This document shows positions 34,860 to 43,854 of a stretch of DNA of 64,000 bases, piece by piece. A program made the translations under genes and the position numbers. How positions within the stretch are numbered: position 1 is the stretch's first letter; the number at the start of each line of letters is the position of its first letter. The DNA is from JASSUD01 sp031963005 (GTDB taxonomy: Bacteria > Pseudomonadota > Gammaproteobacteria > Burkholderiales > Burkholderiaceae), in NCBI GenBank assembly GCA_031963005.1, contig JASSUL010000002.1:141980-205979 (forward strand), written 5' to 3'. The notes below the pieces were generated by a model. That model was given only the letters and a program-made list of their open reading frames with translations. It ran no database searches and was not told the DNA's origin.

Positions 34860-37800
34860 ATGAGCTCTCTGATACCCAGCATAAACACTAGCTCTGCGGT
34901 TGTTTTTGCTAACCAACAAGCTTCTACATCCTTAGGAGAGGGGATTGCAACGTCCAATGCGCTCGTATCGACTGTGCAAAGTTCGAGCCAGCAGGAGGCT
35001 GAGCATTCTCTGGAAGGTGTGCATAACCCCGATACCCTTGTTTTGAGCGATGTGCTATCGGAGCAGAGTGGCCGTAATCGAGGAGTGGCGGACATTTCTC
35101 CTAACGCCTGCTTGCCGCTGGAATTGGTATTGGCGATATTTGCCTATCTTTCAATCGAAGATATCTATCACTGCGCATTAATGAGTCGCGTATGGTATGG
35201 CGCTTTCAAAATAGCGTTGCCCGAGTCTTTTTTTCTTCCTTTGCGTTCAAGGGTGTATGGAAAGCAAACGATGAAAGTAGATGCTTTTCTTGCTTTGGAT
35301 AAAGTACAAAATAGTATTAAAAACGGTTCGGAGGAAAATAATAAAATCCAAGCTCTTTCAGATGATACGCAAAATAGCTTTGTTCATAATAGGCCATTCA
35401 GAGAGTTAATAGATAATATTAATTTAAAGGTTATTACTAAAGGGCATCTTCCAGAAATAATGTCAATGGTATTTTATCATGGAAATGATGCAGTCGATGT
35501 TCCTTTAAAAGAAGTAATTAATGTATTGAAATATACTGCGAGATTAGATGCGGGTGCCTGTTCCGTTAATTATTTGGAAATGCCAAAAGAAAATTTGAAA
35601 AAATATGAATATCTATATAAAGAGTATTGGGGGTTTTTTAGGAAGAATATATCGAATATTTTAATTTTAAATCAAACAGGAGAATTTAATCTACAGGCTT
35701 TTCTGAAAATTCCAAAAGATGCATTGGTGAGTGGGATTGTGGGGAAGCTTTCAGAGTTTAGTGCAGCTTGGGATGCAGATAACAATGTTGATCAAGAAAG
35801 TATTGCTCGTATTATTGAACTTATGCTTGAGAATAAAGTTTTCTGGATACTTCATGAAAACGTACTATATCCCAATTTAATGAATCCAATACTTTGGATT
35901 TTGAGAGAAATAACTATCTCACAAATATCCGAAGCAAAAAGGATGATGTGGAAGGGGTGGATTGAAAAATTTATTGTAGCAGGCATGGAAATAAGCATTG
36001 CTGATGAGATCAGTAACCCTGCAAAACGTCTATTCAATAAAATCATAGAATATGGTTATATTGATATATTTAATTGTATTATAAAAGCACCTCTTAAAGA
36101 ATATGAATTCGTTTATGGTTTCTATGGAAAATTACTATGTACTGCGATTAAAAAAGGCAAAGTTGAAATAGCTGAGATTTTGATAAAAATCATCGATGAT
36201 ATAGATCAGGTAAATGCTGATTATGCGGAACCTCATATATATACTTACTTGCTAAATATCGCAATTCAAAGAAAAAGAAATGAAATAATTGAAAAGTTTG
36301 ATAGAAAGAAAGTAGATTTCAACATAAGGGATTTAAGAAGAAAGACTCCCCTGCATCTTGCATTATATACAGGTAACTACGAAATAGTTGAATTTCTACT
36401 TTATAATGGTGCAAAGCCAAATCGGCAAGATGATAAGGGCAATACTCCATTGAGTATTGCAATAAAAAATAAAGCAGAAAGTCATAATATAATATCTAAA
36501 TTAAAAGAATATGGCGCAATTGAAAATTTTGAAGATGAAGATGAGGAATTTCAATTCTATGTTACTGCGGTCAAAGGAAATATTGAGAAATTCAATTATT
36601 TTTTTAATAAAGGAATAAAGCCAAATTGGAAGAACTATAAGTCAGAAACAGTATTAGAGATAGCATGTCAAAATGGTCACGTTGACATGGTTCACGTTTT
36701 ACTTGGTAAAGAGAAGAAATCATATAATGAACGGTATCAATTGCTGAGTCAGGCTCTTACTTATAGAGAAAATCATTTCAATGTGATTCAAGTACTGCTC
36801 GATACATTTAAAAATTCTTCAGAAAAAGACGATAAAAATACTCTTCTACCTAATAATTTTCTATTTAGGGTACTAAAGGCATTAGGCCACAGACCGGAAC
36901 TTATCAAGTTTTTGATACAGTATGGATTAGACCCAAATGGAATGGGAACAAAGATTTATGGTGAGAAGGGGTGTTCTATAGACTTGAATGAGGCACATAT
37001 AGAACCTTACATTCATGTAGATATGGCTGCTGCTTTTAGTGGAAACGCATTGCATACCGCAATCAAAAAAGGATATAAAAAAGAGATCATTGAAGTTGTG
37101 GCAGATCGTATTGCTGATATTAATCAGAAAAATAATGAGGGCAATACGGCGTTGCATTATGCAATACAAGCTGGATATCGTTGGGACACAATCCGACTTT
37201 TATTAAAAAAGAAACCCAATCTGGAACTCGTGAATAAGGAGCACAAGTCTGCGCTCGATTTCTTTAATTCCGAATCTGATCTAGAAGCTATTCGAGCATT
37301 AGTGAAGTATGCTGCGCAAATGCGTCATCCGGGGTTGAAAAATAACTCTATACTAGAGAATGCCATTAAAAATAAATGCGTTCCAGAAGCTATTCTAGCG
37401 TTGCAACTTCAAGGCCAAGATAAAGATGAAAAAAATATTTCTCACCAAAGTCCCATGCATTTTGCGATCGAAAACGATTGGGATCCAGAAAGCATAAAAG
37501 CACTAAAATATACTGTCCAAGATATGGACCAGAAATATTTTGGTGGAGACACGCTATTGCACTTTGCAATCAGAAAAAATGCTTTATTGGAAATTATAAA
37601 AGTGCTACTGGAACTAAAGCCTAATCCAGATGTGCAGAATGATGTTGGAGATATGCCATTACATGTGGCAATTAATAGTGAGAGTCCATCAAAAATCATT
37701 GCGATATTACTGTTTACTGCAAAAGCTAAGTCATATGTGCGGAATAATGATAAAGATACGCCATTACATATAGCAATTAGGAAGCGTAGTTCGTTAAAAA

Positions 37801-39647
37801 CCATTAGAGCAGTGCTTACTACAGATAATCGAGATGTGCAAAATGGTGTTGGAGATACGCCATTACATATGGTAATTAGAGAGGGTGCTTCGCCAGAAAT
37901 CATTCAGATGTTGCTGAATGCAAGAGTGAGGCGAAACTTATTGAATGATGTTGAAGATACGCCATTACATCTGGCAATTAGAAAAGGTAGATCGCTAGAA
38001 ATCATTCAGATGCTACTGAATGCAGGAGCTTATCTAAACTCACCGAATAATGATAAAGATACGCCATTACATCTGGCAATTAGAGAGGGTGCTTCGCCAG
38101 AAATTATTCAGACGCTACTGAATACAGGCGCTAATCCAACTCTATTGAATGCGGATAAGTGTACGCCATTACATATAGCAATTAAAGAGGGTAGTTCACC
38201 AGAAATCATTAAGACGCTACTGAATGCAGGAGCTAAGCGAAACATATCGAATGGCGTTGGAGATACACCATTGCATATGGCAATTAAAGAGGGTAGTTCA
38301 CCAGAAATCATTCAGATGCTACTGAATGCAGGAGCTAATCCAAACCTATTGAATGCGGATAAGTGTACGCCATTACATATAGCAATTAAAGAGGGTAGTT
38401 CGCCAGAAATTATTCGGATTTTATTGAATGCAGGAGCTAAGCAAAACTTATCGAATGGTGTTGGAGATACACCATTGCATATGGCAATTAAAGAGGGCAG
38501 TTCACCAGAAATTATTCAGATGATACTGAATGCAAGAGCTAATCCAAACGCGCAGGATAATAATCAAGATACGCCATTAAATTTGGCCATTATAAAAAAT
38601 TGCGATATAGAAATCATTAAAATGCTAGCGGTCGGTGCAAATTTGAATTTGCCTGGAACCGATGGTTTGACTCCGATAAGGCGTGCAATTCAAAAAGGCG
38701 ACCTCAAAATCATTGTAGCATTGCAATCTCGGGGAGATCATAAAGACTTAGAGGAGCATCAAAGCGCTTTGCATTTTGCGATTAAAAATCGCTGGTCTTC
38801 TGAATTAATTAAGGAGTTAATATATGCAATTAGAGATGTAAAAAGCAGTATACATAATAATAACTATTATTTTAAAAACACGATTCTACATTTTGCGGTT
38901 AAAGTAAATAGTCTGCCTGAAATAATTAAGATTTTACTAAAGGCGAAGGTTGATCAAACTATCCTGAATGAAGATCAAGATACGCCATTACATATGGCAA
39001 TTAGAGAGGGTAGGCCGCTAGAAATTATTCAGATGCTGGTAAATGAAAATGCCAATCTAAATAAACAAAATAATTTTAAAAATACGCCATTACATCTAGC
39101 AATGATAGGAAATAGCGATATAAAAATAATTCAAATGCTTGCGGCCAATACGGATTTAGATTTGCGCAATGCCGATGATCTGACGCCAATGAAGCTTGCA
39201 ATTCAAAAAGGCGATTCCAAAGTGATTTTGGCATTGCAACTGAAAGGTCAAAATAGTGATCCAGAGAATATTGCTCACCAAAGCCCGATGCATTTTGCGA
39301 TTCAGGCAGGCAAAAATCCAAAAGATATCGAAGCGTTAGGAGATATTGTCGAGGATATAAACCAGCTAGATTCCAAAAAAGATACCTTATTGCAATTCGC
39401 GATAAAATGCGCGATCAAAGAAAAAGCCTGTATAAACGGTATTCAAGCTTTGCTAAATTTAAGAAGTTGCTTTGAGTTTTCATTAAAAAATCTTTTGCTT
39501 TTGAGAAAAGTGTTCAAAGCGGTAAAAACAAAAGAGGCTGAAGCTTATAAAGAACTTGCCAAATCTTTAAGTCTCGCAATGAAAAGATCAAAATCTTCTA
39601 TTTTTAATTGGCCTATACAGTTTTCTATATGGTGTTTTTCTTTTTAA
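34860..39647 (+). CDS. giant F-box/ankyrin-repeat protein (1595 residues)
   Basis: A Ser-rich N-terminus (1-80) precedes a clear F-box (84-122: LPLELVLAIFAYLSIEDIYH, CALMSRVWYGAF). A middle region of about 350 residues contains a block resembling the linker of the other F-box/ankyrin proteins (FFRKNISNILILNQ, LQAFLKIPKDALVSGI, about 255-297). From about residue 485 to about 1540 there are at least 25 ankyrin-like units. The central ones are nearly identical 34-residue repeats (TPLHMAIKEGSSPEIIQMLL) with 204-bp DNA superrepeats. The C-terminus is basic with a hydrophobic end. No signal peptide is visible. The F-box/ankyrin layout suggests a host-directed effector recruiting Skp1/Cullin ligase to ankyrin-bound targets; that function is inferred. 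Confidence 0.85.
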   Translation: MSSLIPSINTSSAVVFANQQASTSLGEGIATSNALVSTVQSSSQQEAEHSLEGVHNPDTLVLSDVLSEQSGRNRGVADISPNACLPLELVLAIFAYLSIEDIYHCALMSRVWYGAFKIALPESFFLPLRSRVYGKQTMKVDAFLALDKVQNSIKNGSEENNKIQALSDDTQNSFVHNRPFRELIDNINLKVITKGHLPEIMSMVFYHGNDAVDVPLKEVINVLKYTARLDAGACSVNYLEMPKENLKKYEYLYKEYWGFFRKNISNILILNQTGEFNLQAFLKIPKDALVSGIVGKLSEFSAAWDADNNVDQESIARIIELMLENKVFWILHENVLYPNLMNPILWILREITISQISEAKRMMWKGWIEKFIVAGMEISIADEISNPAKRLFNKIIEYGYIDIFNCIIKAPLKEYEFVYGFYGKLLCTAIKKGKVEIAEILIKIIDDIDQVNADYAEPHIYTYLLNIAIQRKRNEIIEKFDRKKVDFNIRDLRRKTPLHLALYTGNYEIVEFLLYNGAKPNRQDDKGNTPLSIAIKNKAESHNIISKLKEYGAIENFEDEDEEFQFYVTAVKGNIEKFNYFFNKGIKPNWKNYKSETVLEIACQNGHVDMVHVLLGKEKKSYNERYQLLSQALTYRENHFNVIQVLLDTFKNSSEKDDKNTLLPNNFLFRVLKALGHRPELIKFLIQYGLDPNGMGTKIYGEKGCSIDLNEAHIEPYIHVDMAAAFSGNALHTAIKKGYKKEIIEVVADRIADINQKNNEGNTALHYAIQAGYRWDTIRLLLKKKPNLELVNKEHKSALDFFNSESDLEAIRALVKYAAQMRHPGLKNNSILENAIKNKCVPEAILALQLQGQDKDEKNISHQSPMHFAIENDWDPESIKALKYTVQDMDQKYFGGDTLLHFAIRKNALLEIIKVLLELKPNPDVQNDVGDMPLHVAINSESPSKIIAILLFTAKAKSYVRNNDKDTPLHIAIRKRSSLKTIRAVLTTDNRDVQNGVGDTPLHMVIREGASPEIIQMLLNARVRRNLLNDVEDTPLHLAIRKGRSLEIIQMLLNAGAYLNSPNNDKDTPLHLAIREGASPEIIQTLLNTGANPTLLNADKCTPLHIAIKEGSSPEIIKTLLNAGAKRNISNGVGDTPLHMAIKEGSSPEIIQMLLNAGANPNLLNADKCTPLHIAIKEGSSPEIIRILLNAGAKQNLSNGVGDTPLHMAIKEGSSPEIIQMILNARANPNAQDNNQDTPLNLAIIKNCDIEIIKMLAVGANLNLPGTDGLTPIRRAIQKGDLKIIVALQSRGDHKDLEEHQSALHFAIKNRWSSELIKELIYAIRDVKSSIHNNNYYFKNTILHFAVKVNSLPEIIKILLKAKVDQTILNEDQDTPLHMAIREGRPLEIIQMLVNENANLNKQNNFKNTPLHLAMIGNSDIKIIQMLAANTDLDLRNADDLTPMKLAIQKGDSKVILALQLKGQNSDPENIAHQSPMHFAIQAGKNPKDIEALGDIVEDINQLDSKKDTLLQFAIKCAIKEKACINGIQALLNLRSCFEFSLKNLLLLRKVFKAVKTKEAEAYKELAKSLSLAMKRSKSSIFNWPIQFSIWCFSF
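38163..38570 (+). repeat. two near-identical 204-bp tandem superrepeats inside the giant ankyrin gene
   Basis: Units 38163-38366 and 38367-38570 each encode two 34-residue ankyrin repeats and differ at few bases. Diverged copies continue upstream to about 37740. The low divergence points to recent expansion or gene conversion. Confidence 0.85.
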
Positions 39648-40071
39648 TTCATCCACACTTTCACAGCGAAACCTATAATGAGCGCAATGGTGCAATCGCT
39701 TAAGATAGGTATCCTATCTGACCATATAAAATTCCCTTTGCAAATGATAGTCAGTCCTGAATAACCCCTTTTTTTACCTTCAGCATCGATCTGGCATGGC
39801 TTGTAGGATTTTTTCAGGGTTGACTAATAAATTGCTTACTCTCCTTACTGTACTGGCAGCAAAGGTATGTTTTGCCATGAGGTTACGCAGAGGGAGGTCC
39901 TCTGATTTAAGTTTAGGGATTGATTTGTGAGTGTAAAAAGAGCGTCAAATTATAAATATGTGAAGGTTCGTTTTTCGGGATATTTCTTCTTTTTTATATA
40001 TCATCTTATTTTTTTCATTTTAATATAAAGGAATAGGTGGGGGTGTTATATTCAAAAAATGAGGGATTATC

Positions 40072-40779
40072 ATGTCAAGAAATAATATAATTATTAGACA
40101 ATCTGAATATGACACAAGAATTTTAAAAAGTATTGATATAAAATCCAGCTTTAGAATAGAGAAAAAAGACTTAAATCACTTGCGTAAAAGGCTTAAAAAT
40201 AGCATATCTAGCTTAACTCATGCACTTGAAAATTTTAGAAATAGCGCATCTAGTAATAGCCATGCTAATTATAATCGAAGTAAAATTTTTCCTTCTCATG
40301 AGGAAAATAATAAAGTCCATTTAGAAGGGGGAAATATTTATGAGGGAAGTTACGGAGCACATAGTAGCCAAAAAGTAAATGATGATCTTGGTGTAACCAA
40401 AAAAAATCTTACTATTAAAAAATGGAATGGAGCTCAATTTCTAACAGGGGATGATAAAAAACTTGTTGATTTGGTGGAAAAAGAGATAAATGAAGGGGAG
40501 TTGGGAGGGTTTATTGATGATTACAAAGAGCATATGAAGAAAGCTAGTTCTAATTATCAGTGTAAAATTAAAAAGGAACCGTTGAAACCCGCCCTTGAAA
40601 ATTACTTAAAAAAGACAGAGGATAGAAAGGTTCAAGATCATATTATGTGGATGGTTTTGAATAGAATTGGTTCTTCAACATTGAATATAAGAGTTAAATG
40701 GTTCGATAATGAATATGGTAGTACTACCCCGCGGGGTCCATACAATCCTCGGAAAAATATAGATGTAACTTCTACGTAA
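40072..40779 (+). CDS. hypothetical protein inside an inverted-repeat cassette
   Basis: 235 residues, family not recognised. Basic and AT-rich in coding. The N-terminal half is rich in Asn/Ser/Lys with a probable coiled-coil (LNHLRKRLKNSISSLTHALE, about residues 35-54). A glycine-containing middle part (LEGGNIYEGSYGAHSS) leads to a more conserved-looking C-terminal domain (WNGAQFLTGDDKKLVDLVEK; VKWFDNEYGSTTPRGPYNP). No signal peptide or membrane helix. The start ATG 40072 has a weak ribosome-binding site (GAGGGATTATC). Its position between inverted copies of a mobile-element remnant suggests acquisition as a passenger gene. It could be an effector or toxin, but nothing proves it. Confidence 0.6.
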   Translation: MSRNNIIIRQSEYDTRILKSIDIKSSFRIEKKDLNHLRKRLKNSISSLTHALENFRNSASSNSHANYNRSKIFPSHEENNKVHLEGGNIYEGSYGAHSSQKVNDDLGVTKKNLTIKKWNGAQFLTGDDKKLVDLVEKEINEGELGGFIDDYKEHMKKASSNYQCKIKKEPLKPALENYLKKTEDRKVQDHIMWMVLNRIGSSTLNIRVKWFDNEYGSTTPRGPYNPRKNIDVTST

Positions 40780-40917
40780 AATTTAAATCCAGATAATTAG
40801 TCGGCCCTGAAAAAATCCTGCAAGCCATAGCGGATCGATGCTGAAGGTAAAAAAGGATGGCTTAAATTGTAAGAAATGTGGATATTTGGATAATTAATCC
40901 TGCAAATTGAGACGAAG

Positions 40918-40986
40918 CTATGAGGACTGAATGCGGTATTGAACTGGACTTAGTCCACGCATGATCCTCAGAAAGCTTCGGCTTTT
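40918..40986 (-). pseudogene. C-terminal scrap of an IS3-family transposase
   Basis: The minus strand reads SFLRIMRGLSPVQYRIQSS followed by a stop at 40918-40920. The SPVQYR motif near the C-terminus is characteristic of IS3-family OrfB (DDE integrase) proteins. The rest of the transposase is absent. Confidence 0.6.
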
Positions 40987-41146
40987 TTACTCTTGTATTT
41001 TGCTTATTTTGAGATGAACTACTGTCCACTCTCTCTCTAAATCTTAAAAAACGATTTATTCAGGGCCGACTGGATACTTTGGAAAGTCCTTGCGTCAGCC
41101 CCTCGTAGGGCATAGCGCCATCATCCTTTGCCGAATGGCCTATCGG

Positions 41147-41175
41147 TTGAATTCTCAAAAGTCTCTCTCTATAAT
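41147..41175 (+). promoter_or_regulatory. sigma-70-type promoter of groES-groEL
   Basis: TTGAAT (41147-41152) and a perfect TATAAT (41170-41175) with 17-bp spacing lie directly against the CIRCE operator, so bound HrcA would cover the transcription start. Confidence 0.75.
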
Positions 41176-41202
41176 TTAGCACCCTCTGTCAGAGAGTGCT
41201 AA
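41176..41202 (+). promoter_or_regulatory. CIRCE operator (HrcA binding site)
   Basis: TTAGCACCC-N9-GAGTGCTAA, matching the CIRCE consensus TTAGCACTC-N9-GAGTGCTAA with one mismatch in the left arm. It predicts heat-shock control by HrcA, whose gene is not in the window. Confidence 0.92.
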
Positions 41203-41455
41203 TTGACGCTGGAGGCCGAAGCTTGTTGCCGGATTGCATGGATGGCGCTCTTCATCGGTTCTATTTTTCTCTGTGCATTTATCTCTAGCATCTTGAAATT
41301 GTGAAGAATAGCCTTACATAGAACAAGTGCGATAGATCATGTTTGCATACACCTTGTTCTCGTAGAGGTGTTCTATGCTTTTTTAGCCAATGTTTTGCCT
41401 GCGCGCGCAGCGCATAGGTAGAAGCGATTTTTTTAAACTATATAGAGGAATATCC

Positions 41456-41749
41456 ATGAGCAAAAAGTTGCGTCCCTTGCAAGATCGCATTGTTTTGAAG
41501 CGCCTCGACAATGAAACCACGACGCTTGGTGGAATCGTGATTCCAGAAAGCGCTGCTGAGAAGCCCGATCAAGGTGAAGTATTGGCGGTAGGTCCAGGTA
41601 AGAAAGACGACAAAGGTGCGCCGATTGCACTGGATATCAAAGTAGGTGATCGTGTTCTCTTCGGTAAATATGCAGGGCAAGGCGTCAAAGTGAACGGCGA
41701 GGAACTGCTGATTGTGCGTGAAGAAGATGTCTTGGCTGTTTTGGAGTAA
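41456..41749 (+). CDS. groES: co-chaperonin GroES
   Basis: 97 residues from ATG 41456, preceded by AGAGGAA; an in-frame upstream extension is not conserved in the family. The sequence begins LRPLQDRIVLKRLDNE, has the mobile-loop region TTTLGGIVIPESA (about residues 22-34) that contacts GroEL, then the core GEVLAVGPGKKDD and the end GEELLIVREEDVLAVLE. It forms the heptameric lid of the chaperonin. The first codon lies about 250 nt downstream of CIRCE, an unusually long leader. groEL follows 77 nt later in the same operon. Confidence 0.97.
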   Translation: MSKKLRPLQDRIVLKRLDNETTTLGGIVIPESAAEKPDQGEVLAVGPGKKDDKGAPIALDIKVGDRVLFGKYAGQGVKVNGEELLIVREEDVLAVLE

Positions 41750-41826
41750 TCCACAAGCGTGGCGGTAGCAAACCGTAAAAACAGACTTATGCAATTCGAT
41801 TAAAAAGCATTCAGGGAGTAGTAAAG

Positions 41827-43473
41827 ATGGCAGTAAAAGAAGTAGTGATCGGCGATGAAGCCCGCGATAAGATTATTGAAGGCGTCAATATTTTAGCAAA
41901 TGCCGTTAAAGTCACGTTAGGTCCTAAGGGATTAAACGTGGTGATTGAGCGTAGTTTTGGCGCTCCTTCTATTACTAAGGATGGTGTTTCCGTAGCCAAA
42001 GCGATTGAAAAGCTCAAAGACAAATTGCAAGATATCGGAGCGCAACTCGTTAAAGAAGTAGCTTCTAGAACTAGCGATAATGCTGGAGATGGCACGACAA
42101 CCGCTACCCTGTTAGCACAAGCTATTGCGATCGAAGGGCGCAAGCACGTTGTTGCTGGCCGCAATCCTATGGATCTCAAGCGCGGTATCGATAAAGCCGT
42201 GGCTGCGGTAATCGAACAACTGGGCAAAATCAGTAAACCCTGTACTACACGTAAAGAAATTGCCCAAGTGGGTTCCATTTCTGCCAATAGCGATACATCG
42301 ATCGGTGAACGTATTGCTGAAGCGATGGATAAAGTAGGTAAAGAAGGCGTTATTACCGTTGAAGATGGTAAATCTCTGGAAGACGAATTAGAAGTCGTAG
42401 AAGGGATGGAATTTGATCGCGGATATTTGTCTCCGTATTTTATTAATACTCCTGACAAGCAAATTGTTGTCCTCGACAATCCTTATATTCTTCTCCACGA
42501 CAAGAAAATTTCCAATATTCGTGATCTCTTGCCTTTGCTCGAGCAAATTGCGAAGACCAGCCGTCCATTGCTGATTATTGCAGAAGATGTGGAAGGTGAA
42601 GCGCTGGCTACATTGGTATTGAATAATATGCGCGGTATTCTCAAAACAGCAGCTGTGAAGGCTCCTGGTTTTGGAGATCGCCGTAAAGCAATGCTCGAAG
42701 ACATTGCTATTCTAACGGGCGGACAGGTCATTGCTGAAGAAACCGGCCTCTTCCTTGAAAAAGCAACATTGGCGGAACTCGGTCAAGCAGTTCGTATCGA
42801 AATCGGTAAAGAAACAACGACTATTATTGATGGCGCAGGAAATACCACTTCGATTGAAGCACGCGTAAAACAAATTCGTGCACAGATTGAAGAAGCCTCT
42901 TCCGATTACGATCGCGAAAAATTGCAAGAGCGCGTCGCTAAATTGGCAGGTGGAGTCGCTGTTATTAAAGTAGGCGCTGCTACTGAAGTAGAAATGAAAG
43001 AGAAAAAAGCGCGTGTTGAAGATGCATTACATGCAACGCGTGCGGCTGTTGAGGAAGGGATTGTTCCTGGCGGCGGTGTCGCATTGATTCGTGCTCGCAG
43101 TGTATTGCAAGGTCTCAAAGGCAAGAATGACGATCAAGATGCGGGTATACAAATTATTCTGCGTTCGTTAGAAGAGCCTCTGCGCCAAATCGTCACCAAT
43201 GGTGGAGAAGAAGCCGGTGTGGTCGTGCGTAAAGTTGCTGAAGGTACAGGCAATTTTGGTTACAACGCTGCAACAGGCGAGTACGGTGATTTGGTAGAAG
43301 CAGGTGTAGTCGATCCTACTAAAGTAACGCGTACAGCATTGCAAAATGCAGCTTCTATCGCAGGCTTGTTATTGACCACGCACTGCGCAATCACCGAATC
43401 TGCTAAAGATAACCCTGCTCCTATGGGTGGCATGGGCGGTATGGGTGGTGGCATGGGCGGTATGGACATGTAA
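41827..43473 (+). CDS. groEL: chaperonin GroEL
   Basis: A 548-residue Hsp60 ATPase forming double heptameric rings that fold proteins with GroES. Hallmarks: TLGPKGLNVVIERSFGAP (about residues 31-48), the ATP-binding DNAGDGTTTAT (about 87-97), KAPGFGDRRKAMLEDIA in the apical domain, and the GGM-rich tail (GGMGGMGGGMGGMDM). A GGGAG ribosome-binding site precedes the start. GroEL is often highly expressed in intracellular symbionts. No additional groEL copy lies in the window. Confidence 0.98.
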   Translation: MAVKEVVIGDEARDKIIEGVNILANAVKVTLGPKGLNVVIERSFGAPSITKDGVSVAKAIEKLKDKLQDIGAQLVKEVASRTSDNAGDGTTTATLLAQAIAIEGRKHVVAGRNPMDLKRGIDKAVAAVIEQLGKISKPCTTRKEIAQVGSISANSDTSIGERIAEAMDKVGKEGVITVEDGKSLEDELEVVEGMEFDRGYLSPYFINTPDKQIVVLDNPYILLHDKKISNIRDLLPLLEQIAKTSRPLLIIAEDVEGEALATLVLNNMRGILKTAAVKAPGFGDRRKAMLEDIAILTGGQVIAEETGLFLEKATLAELGQAVRIEIGKETTTIIDGAGNTTSIEARVKQIRAQIEEASSDYDREKLQERVAKLAGGVAVIKVGAATEVEMKEKKARVEDALHATRAAVEEGIVPGGGVALIRARSVLQGLKGKNDDQDAGIQIILRSLEEPLRQIVTNGGEEAGVVVRKVAEGTGNFGYNAATGEYGDLVEAGVVDPTKVTRTALQNAASIAGLLLTTHCAITESAKDNPAPMGGMGGMGGGMGGMDM

Positions 43474-43548
43474 TGACCCAAAGTTGAAAAAGAAGGGAAT
43501 CCTTTTTAACAACTTGATGTTAAGCCGTTTGGAAGGAAGCAGGTTTTA

Positions 43549-43713
43549 AGAATCTGTTCATAATTTTCAAAAGTGGGTTGTGTTGGGGTTCGTACCTCAC
43601 CCCAACCTACGAGAAATGTCCAAAAATGGCAGGTTGGGGTGACGAATTGAATTAAATACGGAACCCAACATTACGACCTCAAGGGCGATTTCTAAAGATT
43701 ATGAACAGGTTCT
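43549..43713. repeat. 165-bp MITE-like element with nested REP sequence
   Basis: Ends AGAATCTGTTCATAAT (43549) and the complement of AGAACCTGTTCATAAT (43713) form terminal inverted repeats. The same end sequence, in a 33-bp form, recurs at 53084-53116. Inside lies a copy of the GTTGGGGTTCGTACCTCACC repeat (43582-43610) related to 22043-22177. No transposase is present. The remaining bases of 43474-43854 show no gene. Confidence 0.65.
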
Positions 43714-43854
43714 GAGGGCCTGTTTTCTTCCAGTGATATATTGCGGGCGTTTCATCAAACCTTTTATCGGGGTTTTGGTGAAATGCCCTCACTTTTGGAG
43801 CCGGTTCACGGTGTTGATAGGTTCGTTGAACCTGGTTATAAGGTATGTGAATAG

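Larger units (their letters stand above)
39749..41071. mobile_element. inverted-repeat-bounded cassette carrying an unknown gene and an IS remnant
   Basis: The outer ends are inverted 16-mers, AGTCAGTCCTGAATAA at 39749 and the complement of AGTCGGCCCTGAATAA ending at 41071 (two mismatches). Inside, about 55 bp at 39769-39825 recur inverted at 40799-40853 with about six mismatches. The left unit (39749-39825) and right unit (40799-41071) each have inverted ends of the same type, like two internally deleted copies of one element flanking the gene at 40072. The right unit holds the end of an IS3-like transposase. No convincing target duplication is seen. Confidence 0.6.

Noticed and set aside
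37442..38311. Minus-strand open frames with internal repeats opposite the giant ankyrin gene
   Set aside because: Their repeats are antisense images of the 102/204-bp ankyrin repeat DNA; the plus-strand frame is continuous with clear ankyrin consensus.
41438..42479. Long minus-strand frames opposite groES and groEL
   Set aside because: Antisense shadows of highly conserved chaperonin genes.
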